Origin: Cylindrodendrum hubeiense
Taxonomy: Eukaryota; Ascomycota; Sordariomycetes; Hypocreales; Nectriaceae
DNA length: 36,077 nucleotides
Reading direction: 5' to 3'
Assembly: GCA_014621425.1 (NCBI GenBank)
Contig: JAANBB010000411.1
Location: 1-36,077 of the forward strand
A program made the translations under genes and the position numbers. The notes beneath the pieces are model-generated. The model made no database searches. It was given only the letters and a program-made list of their open reading frames with translations, and was not told where the DNA came from. Every line of letters starts with the position of its first letter. Position 1 is the first letter of the stretch. Below are positions 1-8,717 of this stretch, in pieces.

Positions 1-432
1 CTCCGCTTGTGGACGTCGCATTGACCAACTGGGATCCTCTTTGCATTGTCGCCGACTCTTGAGCTTGACTCTCCACGCGGTTGTTTACGCCCCTCTCTCA
101 GCAGCTCCCCTAAGGCTCCTCCCCCCTCCTTGGCCCTCGTTGACGCATCTCCCCCATCCGTTCGTCGTGGCCTTGTTTCCGGTTCCTCAGGTCGCACCGT
201 TCTCCTGTTCTTGCTACCGTGCTCCGTGTGCCTGAGCTAAGCCCCGATAGCTTCCTACCTTGGCTGCCTTGCCTCCATCTCCTACTACCGGACGTGCGTG
301 TGCGTGGGCGTGTGCAAACGTGCTTTCCCAAGCCTGTCCCGCTCCGTGTGCTCTGTCGCACCTTCCAACGTCCAACGTTGTCACCCCTTCCCCTTCCCAT
401 CCACACCACGCCACCACCGTCTCTCATCCGTC
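1..432. other. Upstream flank of the first gene
   Basis: This stretch is pyrimidine-rich on the + strand, as is common in leaders and promoters of filamentous fungi. Short open frames occur on both strands, but they overlap each other in several frames, have no domain-like content and look like chance frames in C-rich DNA. It probably holds the promoter and 5' UTR of the gene starting at 433. The left edge could also contain the end of a neighbouring transcript, which cannot be decided here. Confidence 0.5.
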
Positions 433-2298
433 ATGTTTGGCAACTTCACCGCCTTTGGTAAGCATCAACAACCTCTCTTTTTGTTTTCACGCAGCCATCC
501 TTTCGGATCCTCTTGATGCCGCATCCGCGTCCATTCATTCAACCACTAGACCAACCGCAAGGGGCATCAACCGTTTGTTAAGCCCTAAACACCTCATCTG
601 TCCAACTACACTGCCTGTCTTTGCCCTCTCGGCCTGTCCTTACCCCACACTCCCGCTCCCACGCCCGCTTCCACTCCCGCTCCCGTTCCAGCTCTAAACC
701 TCGCTCTCCCACTAAGACCACCCTCTAAACTGCCACTAGCAAGCTTGCCCAGCAAGGCCAAGTTAGATCCCAAGGACATCCCACCCCCAACTCCAATCAC
801 GCTCCCTCGCTTTCAACCTTTTGCCCATGATGATGATCTGCTTGAACCGCCTGCCGCACTCTCCACGCTACTCCAGCATACGGGCCGATCAATGGCCGTC
901 TTAGGAACTCCCGGTTTCTCTGCCATCGGCCTCAACTTGAACCTGGACGCGAAGCCTGAGGACCTCATGCCCGGTGCGTCCAGTATCCCAGACTTTAAGC
1001 AGTGGGATAAACTATCGTTGGACGAGGCCCGGGATCAGAACCAGTCTACTCGACATCCTATGAAAAACGGGAATCTCACCCCGGGGTGTCAGGTTTACCT
1101 TGAACGCAAAAGGGAGTTGGCCTACCCAAATGAAGACGCTTTCCGTACTGTCCGTCGAATCCAACCGCCCAAAGGACAGCAGCAAGCTCGACTGGGGAAC
1201 GCATATGAATTCTTCCGCTGTCTCGAAGCTTTCACTTCCTTCTGGGACGATCCAACTCAACCACCGCCTCTGCCTCCTTCCCCCGAAGCATCTCCCGAAG
1301 TCACTTCATCAGGTGACGCTGTGGGCTCAGAGGAGTCTAAGCCCGAGAGCAAGGGAGATGATCTCAACCATGTCCTTCGTACCGGTCCTGGTAGTGCGAT
1401 GCCGGCTGAGTACCGCAACAGCCTCATGACTGCGTTCATTAAGCTGGTAGCCTACGATTTTGGCTGCAGTGTTGCACCGGCCCGCCTCGAGCCTAGACTC
1501 CATCTGAGCTCTTCCGAGGAACCCCACCAATCTCGCAAAACCTATTGTCCTTCTGGGTGTCTGTTCATCTTCCAGAGCCCCATGACACGTGAGGCGGCTC
1601 GTGCTGGTGCTGTTTATGGGCCAGTGGCTGCAGTGAGTACCCGAGGCACTACAGACTTCACCACCCCGGATATGGAGACGGCACAATCTTTGGACCTCGC
1701 CCGGGAGATTGTAGCAGCATTAATTACGGCTCAGCATCGAGCACGCGAAGGCAAGACAGAGAAGCGATTTGGCGATGGTCAGTGGTGGACAACAGAGAAG
1801 CGCTGGGGAGGCGGTATCGGCGGCCCCATTGGGCGCGAGGCGGACAAAGATGCCGTCCAGGGGGATAAGGATGCGAAACCTAGCGACTCTGAGGGCCCTG
1901 TCTCCAAGAAGCCCCGGAAGAACATGAGCATCTATGACAACTACCGGATGGTCCGACCCCCGGCATCAACCTGGGATCGAAAGGCAACCTACGAGGCCAT
2001 CGGCAAGGTTCAGGGTGCTGGTTACGATGACATATTTGTAGTGAGCTCACTGTTCCACCACGTCTCGATCCTCCGCGTGAGGGTGCCCAACCGCCTACTC
2101 GAGGTCATGGATGGTGTAGCAGAGCCGGACCTGACCAAGCGTAGCTGGGGCAAGGTTGAGGCTTGGAGGAGTCCCTGGTATGACCTGTTCCTTGCGGACC
2201 AGCGTCTGGAAGCTATGAAGCTGGTGTGGGCGATGATGGCATACCAGATGAGAAAGAACACCGAGGCTGACGGGGATGTCAATATGACCAATGCTTGA
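433..2298 (+). CDS. Conserved-looking protein of unknown function (527 aa)
   Basis: I do not recognise this family. The model has two exons: 433-457 and 740-2298, with a 282-nt intron (458-739, donor GTAAGC, acceptor TAG). The first exon codes only eight residues plus one base (MFGNFTAF) and splices in phase to a long open frame, giving 527 aa. The start is inferred: without this intron the first in-frame ATG would be near 892. The protein opens with a proline-rich segment, then an ordered region with a run of charged residues. A Pro/Glu/Ser-rich linker lies near residues 175-215. A basic KKPRK patch near 400, a possible nuclear signal, precedes an ordered, tryptophan-rich C-terminal region of about 125 residues that begins at the SIYDNYRMVRPP motif. 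There are no signal peptide or membrane segments. The coherent reading frame and the patchwork of ordered and low-complexity parts support a real gene. Confidence 0.75.
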
Positions 2299-3320
2299 GG
2301 CCCCCGAATGGGTGTATTACCAAGTGTGGTTACCAGTTCAGACAAGTAAACACGCTTCTGGATACTTGTAGTATGAGCTGGTATACACGACCTAGATTGG
2401 TGGGGAGACATGACGGCATGGGGCTGAAAAAAGCATTCTATTCACGGATGAAATTGAAGTCTAGACGGCATGGTACTTGATACAAGTCTACAAATGAATT
2501 ACGATTACCCTTATCATCATGATCCATTCTTTGGTCCCATTGTGAGTTGTAACTCCAAAAGTCTTTGCGGCACGACGGCTTCTCTAGAGAGGTTGGGAAT
2601 GAAGCACGTGTTGCCAGCCGTATTAATAGTTCCCAACATATTAAAACCACGTTGTTGGGGAGGTTTCCTTTTCTTTCTTCATGTCCTCACATACCACAAA
2701 CAACACAGTAGATCACATACACGGTCATCATACAGCCAACCCAGTTGCTAACTCAGCCCCAGAAAGTTGACAATTGTAGAATTACCGCGTATGCAATTTT
2801 TACCTCGAGCCTCTTTAACAAACCAGATGTATAGAAATAGGTTGGCGGAGTTAAGATGAACCACCCCCTATCAACCTACTCCTTTGATTAGGTTCCGGTC
2901 CAGAACTACAAAGTTCATTTTCTCATTTCCGAAGATATCTGACCACCGATTTTAGAAACGGGGACCCAATGTTAGTTGATTTCGTGCTCGCAGTCCATAG
3001 CGCAACACTCGATACCCAATTGTGTGTCCCTGCCACACTGCTGCTCTTAGAAGTGCTCTCCATGCATGAAACGAAAATAGTAGTCGTGACATCAGATAGC
3101 ACAACCTTACCCAGGATGGGGCATCACATACATAGAAGCGGTCCCACAGCCACAGCACCACTGACAAATGCAGCATGGGTTGGTGCTAAGCCGCGCGTGC
3201 CTTGCAGAAGAGCGGCATATTCACGAAGGGGCTAAACAGGCTGCCGGAGGAAGGGGGGCGTGCATCCTAGGCGCAGCATGCTAAGATGCTGACAATAACC
3301 TACAGACTTTAGTAAAGCTG

Positions 3321-3352
3321 TGACGCCGTGACGTCGTGACGTCGTGACTCGA
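3321..3352. repeat. Four-unit 8-bp array with CRE-like cores
   Basis: Four contiguous octamers occupy 3321-3328, 3329-3336, 3337-3344 and 3345-3352, read as TGACGCCG, TGACGTCG, TGACGTCG and TGACTCGA. The two central units contain TGACGTC, matching seven of the eight bases of the bZIP ATF/CREB palindrome TGACGTCA. Such spacing would place several bZIP sites on the same helical face at multiples of 8 bp. Whether this is a working control element is inference; it lies far from any annotated start. Confidence 0.7.
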
Positions 3353-4015
3353 CAGCGCAACGTCGACTCCGGTAGTAGGGCCACGGAGCGAGCCGACTTG
3401 CAGCGAGGCTATGCCAACCATTTCCGCGGTACCAGCTGGACGATGGCAGGCAGAGTGATATGAGACGAGACGATGCCGATCCTATACTATGTAACTAGCT
3501 GGGTGCCGGCTAGGCCCGAGATGGGGGGGAGGGCCCTAGCTTCCCGTTATGACCCAAATTCGCGGGATGGGTGGGACTGGCTGCGTTGGGACGGAGTGGA
3601 CGGATGGGGACGGAGCGGACAGAGGCAGCTGAAGGCCCGGAGTGGGTTAGAGATGATGGGCTGAGAAGGGCTGGGGTGGGTGCGTGCTACGGAGGTGTCT
3701 GCCATGGCTTGCATAGGGCCCAGGTGGGATTCGACCAACGAGGGATGGAGGAGAGAGGGTGGGCGATGGCCTCATCATGGCCAGCCAGGGCATCCGTGAC
3801 AGATGAGTGGACGGAGGTGAGGACATGCGGGAAGCGTACGGCGTATTGATGGACATGTGGTTATATGCCTGCCAGTCAGGGAGGCGGCAAGGAAACGCCC
3901 GGCCGGGTTGGGGTTGTCTGGACTCTGCTGGTTTGACGAATGCCAACGAGTTACTGGCGGAGAATTGGGGATGACACGGTGATATCGCGAGTTGGATGAA
4001 GCCGTGGCTGCCCCA

Positions 4016-4057
4016 AGGTGGTTGCTCCCAGGTGGTTGCTCCCAGGTGGCTGCTCCA
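4016..4057. repeat. Triplicated 14-bp tandem repeat
   Basis: The unit AGGTGGTTGCTCCC occurs exactly at 4016-4029 and 4030-4043, and with two changes at 4044-4057. The bases just upstream (about 4003-4014) resemble a fourth, degenerate copy. It is a small minisatellite, probably formed by slippage. Confidence 0.8.
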
Positions 4058-4400
4058 AGTAGACCTGAAAACCCATCTCGAGTGCTACGGCAGCGGTTGT
4101 GCGCAATTATTCCGTCTCGCGAATGCGACCACTGTTCAGCCCTTCCACGTTCCGCCGTCACAGAATCGCCAGGACCGGGGCTCTTGGACGTTGCAGGTTT
4201 CCCGTCCCAGCGCCGTGGATAAGGTGACCCTCCAAGTCCCTGAATCCGCCGCGCTACGGCACGCACGCAAACGGGCGGCAAAGCCACACCCATCCCCCCC
4301 TCCAAGCCACAACTGCCCAAAACCGGTGCATGGCCCAAGCTCCCGGTTTTTCTCGTCTCGCAGGTGCTGCCCGTGAGCACGCTGCGGACCGTGGCTGGGG

Positions 4401-6400
4401 TGAGTACGTACATGTGCTAATATGGAGCGGATCCCCCACAACAGGCGGGGCTCGCCTCTTTCCCTTGCCTCGTGGGCGTTGATGGGCGTTAGTGGGCGTG
4501 GATGGCGGCGCAGGCGCGCTCCTGATTGGCCCCTCCCCGCTGCTTCAGCTCTCGGCTTGCCCGCCACTCTTTCCCGAAACGGACGCTCGACGTGCAGGAA
4601 GCAGTAGTCTATCGGAAAATTTCAGCCATTTTTGCTCTGTTGTTTGACACCGCATACGTAGTCTTGGTTGAGGAGATGATTGTTGACCCTGGCTTACTGG
4701 CTTTCTGGCTCGGGATTTTTCTGTGAAATGAGCGACGAGGGTTTCGGAGATGGAATGAACCGCGCAATTGCATGGGCGCATGGGGTGAAGCCGAGATAGG
4801 CATTCGGTGAGATTGATCAAGGATCTGAGGCTTGGGATTTGCTGGAGATTGCTAGAGATTGCTGGAGACGAGTTCCTTTTTCATTATTATTCCTCGACAA
4901 TGCCTGCAATTCAATTAACGCGACAGGTTGCTGCGAATAATAGCACCCGTTGAGACTTGGTCTCTCATGTCCCTTCCGGCGCCCCGGAACCCTGCCGATA
5001 AGCCGCATCGGGATCGCCGTCTCGCAGAGTTCGGGGCGCCGAGAAAGAAAAAATACTAACCGTGCGTGCAGTGGACTCACTCAGCCTGGCAGGGGTCTAG
5101 ATGGATCTTGGGCGCGACGTCTACGCATTGTTCTGCTAGCACGATGCCCAGGAAAGACACATGGCAGCACTGCCCTACCAGAACTGCCCAAACTCCAAGA
5201 CTCGGCGCGCGAGTCTCGGGCCTCTTGTTCATCTTTGGCATCGGCCGGGACGGGAAGCTGGAACGGCGCCGGGGGTTGCAGCTGTTGTCGGTAAGGCGCG
5301 TGTCTTGCGACAGGGGTGCCGAGGCCCGCGGATAGCGGGGATTGCAAACGCGATCTGTGGTTGCGTTCCAGTTCAACACCCAGGCGGGCAGGGTTCCTGG
5401 AGATGGGGTTTGAGATGCCCAAGCTACCAGCCTATTTACAGCTGGTGGTTTGTTGACGCGAGATGACGGTTGATGACAGCGTTTACCGGGGTGGGGTGGG
5501 GGGTGGGCTTTGGCTATTCTTCAGGGATGGAGGCGGAGGCGATCGATGATCGCGTTGAGGGTGTAGGGTAGATTCATCATGATCTCTTTTGGGCACCTTG
5601 ACTGTTCAGATACGGCATCGCCCTACCATCCCATCCCGTTGCCTCGGGTTCTCCGTATGTTCGGTTAGTTAGGAGGTAGGCTGTGGTGTTTATTTGGGGT
5701 TGCAGCCCGTCTACGGAGGAAAGCGAAGGTGGTGTTCATATGCACGTTTACGTTATTGAGCAGCAGGCAGCGAAATAAACTGTGATGGCTTGGCTTAGAA
5801 CGAGGTCGAAGAGAGAGACGTTAATCATTCCACGTTCACCGACAACGCAAAAGGAGAAAGGCCAAATGCAAGGTCTCAGATTAAATCTAACAAGACCCGT
5901 CCTCGCAGCACGCCTGATTCGACGGGCTACGTCAATGACATGTTTGTACGCAGGCTTCCTTTTGTGGTCTCGGCCTCTCCCTCCAAGCCAAAGCTATGGA
6001 TACGTGGGATGGAGAAATGCGGAAGCAACAGCCTCGAGATGCTGTGCGAAGCATACTACGTGGTATTGACAGCTCCGGGGAAGGCATTCGAGACATTTTT
6101 TTCGGGGTCTCAAGAAGCGAGCATTGAGGTCGTTGAAGCTAGGAACCATCCGGGCTTGGGTTGGTGGGACGTGTTTGACTCGGGCGTGCAGGTGTAGTGT
6201 ATTACCTACCGTAGTTATGAGGACCCTGTCTATAGCAGAGTCAGGGTACCGAGTGTCGGGAAGATGATCCTCACAGGGGGAGATGTTGTGCCTGACGTTG
6301 ACGATGGAATCTGGCAAAACCCCCCTCAATTGATGACATTAGGTAGCCAAGCAGCGAATGTACATGTATCTGTGGTGATGCAGACGACGTCATGCATTTG
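4401..6400. other. Long intergenic region, middle part; no convincing gene
   Basis: Several overlapping open frames of 85-115 codons occur around 4950-5470 on both strands and around 5782-6330. None has a recognisable domain, and the frames on the two strands overlap extensively, which is expected by chance in this base composition. A three-copy 10-bp repeat lies at 4841-4870. I see no tRNA, 5S rRNA or transposon terminal structure. A transcript could be present, but nothing in the sequence proves it. Confidence 0.5.
4841..4870. repeat. Three-copy 10-bp tandem repeat
   Basis: The units are GCTGGAGATT, GCTAGAGATT and GCTGGAGACG at 4841-4850, 4851-4860 and 4861-4870. It is a short slippage-type repeat with no obvious function. 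Confidence 0.75.
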
Positions 6401-6741
6401 CCTCATACTACGTAACAGCACCTCCGGCTAGACGGGCCATTGGGCATCTGCACCACATAGCACATGGCCGTAATTACAGTCCAGACATACATACTATCCA
6501 AGACACAGCTCCAGAGTTGCAGCAAGGCTGCGGCTACGCCCAGAGTTGGGGCCGGAAACCGAGATGGAGAAGTGACGGGCCATGGCCTCAAAGCAGAGAG
6601 ACACTACGCCTTGCCGACATTGACCGGCTGCAGGTTTCGTTTCGTCATATCGTCATATGGCTCCCTTGCCTCGGGCTGCACGTCAATCAACGGAAACGTC
6701 CATTGCCCAGGGCGGTGCTGCCGTTGACGCCTCGGCGATGC

Positions 6742-6795
6742 GCTGCCGCTGCCGCTATTGCCACTGCTGCTGCTGCCACTGCTGCTGCTGCTGCT
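6742..6795. repeat. Imperfect CTG/CAG triplet tract
   Basis: Runs of GCTGCTGCT interrupted by GCC and CCA triplets. On the - strand the tract reads as Ser/Gly codons in a short frame, but nothing supports a gene. It is probably a plain microsatellite. Confidence 0.7.
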
Positions 6796-6949
6796 ACCGC
6801 CGACGGGTGTGACGACGATGCTTTGCTTGCTGCTGCTGGTCATTATCGTGTCTCGTCCCCTGTCTCACGGCCATGGTCCATTGCATCCCCGCCTGCCCAG
6901 CCAGCCTGACTGGGTCACCACCCACACTCTTTTTTTTTGTCTTTGCATT

Positions 6950-7017
6950 CGCGCTCACGCTCATGCTCATGCTCACGCTCTCACCCACACTCTCGCGCAC
7001 CCACACACACACACACA
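6950..7017. repeat. GCTCAC/GCTCAT hexamer tract followed by a CA microsatellite
   Basis: Degenerate hexamers (GCTCAC, GCTCAT) occupy the left part, followed by CACAC-rich sequence ending in an uninterrupted CA tract at about 7002-7017. A T-run lies just upstream near 6930. This is simple-sequence DNA with no coding support. Confidence 0.7.
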
Positions 7018-7179
7018 TATGCCATAGTACACACCCCAGACGCCGCCCACGCCAACGCGCCCAACGCCGCCGTCCCCGCTGCTTCACAGTATCTTGGCTT
7101 TGTCTCGGTAGTATGATGATGTGCTGTTGCCGAGAGATAGCTTCGCATGTAAACAGGACAGAGGCAGAGACACGGCAGA

Positions 7180-7211
7180 GACGAGGAGACGAGGAGACGA
7201 GGAGACGAGGA
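7180..7211. repeat. Four-copy 8-bp tandem repeat (GACGAGGA)
   Basis: Four exact copies of GACGAGGA run from 7180 to 7211, flanked by related purine-rich sequence. It is a polymorphic-type minisatellite, about 1.5 kb upstream of the metacaspase start. Confidence 0.85.
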
Positions 7212-7920
7212 GAAAAGGAAGCCACCACTTAAAGGACGGCTACCCCCTCTCCCATTTCATTCCCAGCCCTTCTTCTTCCCCAGACTCAACCTCATCATCA
7301 GGCGCTGGCAGCTGGTTTGTTGACTGGGACCCTGGATTGAAATCCGAACCACAAGCCCAAACCCACACTCCAAAGCCGGGATAATCCACCGCGGCCAGAT
7401 CACACGCCTCGCTCATCTTCCTCACACGCCCTCCTCCACCCTCGGAGCGAACCTGCAGCCAGAAACCCACCCAGGACCCTCACCTCACACCCCCCGTCAC
7501 GTCAGGTTCGGGTTACGGTACATGACAGGCACATCGAATGCGTCCCCCCTTGTTCGCAGTTGAAAGCTGAACTCGAGCGCCGTCGACAAAGTCGCTTTTG
7601 GAGCATTCCCGTCGAATAGGTCGTACCGCGCTTGTTGACGACTACACGGTGATTGCGCTCACACCGCTTCTGGCATTCCCGCGCGAGCCTGCCTTCGCCT
7701 TCTCCGCATCAACCCATTGCCCATTTCCGTTCTCGAGGCGTCGTCGTCGCCGCCGTCGCCGCCGCAGCGCACCGCAGCGCAGCGAACAAGGGACGTCCAG
7801 CCAATTCCGACCGGGCCAAGCCAGCCGTCAGACTGGGCTTTTGGGCTTCGCGTGGACTGGCCACCCCTGCTGCGCCTGCAGACTTCGGTGCATTCTACGC
7901 AGCACGACCACAGGACCACA

Positions 7921-7944
7921 GTGGCAGAGTGGCAGAGTGGCAGA
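7921..7944. repeat. Three-copy 8-bp tandem repeat (GTGGCAGA)
   Basis: Three exact GTGGCAGA units run from 7921 to 7944. It is simple tandem duplication in the putative metacaspase promoter or leader. Confidence 0.85.
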
Positions 7945-8717
7945 GTAGCCGCTGTTGCTCAGCGCCTTCTCGCCCTTTCTCCCCCCGGCTCAGTCATCGC
8001 CTTCACACCTCTGACATACACACGCTTCGTTTCCCATAATTGAGATTGATATCCCGCCCCGGCCACAGCCTCACCCCTACAAATATTATTCCACCTCCCC
8101 CCCTCTGATTTCCTGCCTCATTCTCGACCTCGACCTCGACCTCGAATTCTCCATTCTCCATCTTCTATAGGCGGCGCGCTGCGACACCACTGTACGGATA
8201 GCTACCTACCTGAGACGCTCCCTGCGTGTCTCTCTCTGCCGCTCCTCGACACCCAGCTCCAGTCTAGCTTGCACGCCCACATTTCCGACCAGACGACACT
8301 CGGACATCTCGCTGCCCCTGCCTGCCTGAGTCCTGGGACCTTGCCTCGCTGAGTCTCGTCCCCGCGTGCGCGTGAGTGTCTTTGCCATAATCCGCCACCC
8401 GCCATCCGTCGTCACACATCCACCAGAGAGCTCACGGTCCAACGAGCAGTCCCACTCCTCACGCGCCCTACGTGCACAGCCTTTCTGCGCTTGGCGCCCA
8501 GACCAGAGCCAAGCTCCAACTGCCTTTACTCCCGGCCTCGACCTCCACCGACCACTGCCGCCGCCGCCCGCTGCTTCACCTAAACACCAACCACCACCCG
8601 AAAAAAAACCACCACAGCTGCGAAACGCGCCCAACGATCACGACTGTGTGTCCCGTACGTCGCTCGAAGCCAGACTCTCTCCCTCCGCGCCGCTCCTCGT
8701 CCTCCGCCGAACCCGAC

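Larger units (their letters stand above)
2299..4400. other. Long intergenic region, left part; no convincing gene
   Basis: Positions 2299-2960 are relatively AT-rich and probably include the 3' UTR of the preceding gene. From about 3240 the sequence becomes G-rich on the + strand. It carries a four-unit octamer array (3321-3352) and a triplicated 14-mer (4016-4057). Open frames up to about 210 codons exist on the - strand around 3775-4413, but they overlap open frames in other registers over the same GC-rich bases. They show no domain, compositional regularity or splice pattern I would call coding. A non-coding RNA is possible but not demonstrable from sequence alone. Confidence 0.55.
6401..8717. 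other. Promoter-side region upstream of the metacaspase; repeat-rich, no convincing gene
   Basis: This stretch is dominated by microsatellite-like sequence: CTG-type triplets (about 6742-6795), GCTCAC/GCTCAT hexamers followed by a CA tract (about 6950-7017), four GACGAGGA units (7180-7211), CGN triplets near 7739-7770 and three GTGGCAGA units (7921-7944). From about 8080 to 8717 it turns into a strongly pyrimidine-rich tract with three CTCGAC hexamers at 8123-8140, a typical fungal leader upstream of a well-expressed gene. Open frames here are mostly products of these repeats. The last several hundred bases are likely the metacaspase 5' UTR and core promoter. Confidence 0.5.

Noticed and set aside
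3775..4567. Minus-strand frames of 212 and 143 codons in the gene-poor region
   Set aside because: They overlap each other and + strand frames, include the 14-bp repeat, and show no recognisable domain or compositional consistency.
5066..5470. Clustered frames of about 90-113 codons on both strands
   Set aside because: Mutually overlapping frames in four registers in GC-rich DNA, without motif or splice support.
6604..6843. Ser/Gly-rich minus-strand frame
   Set aside because: Wholly explained by the CTG-type microsatellite.
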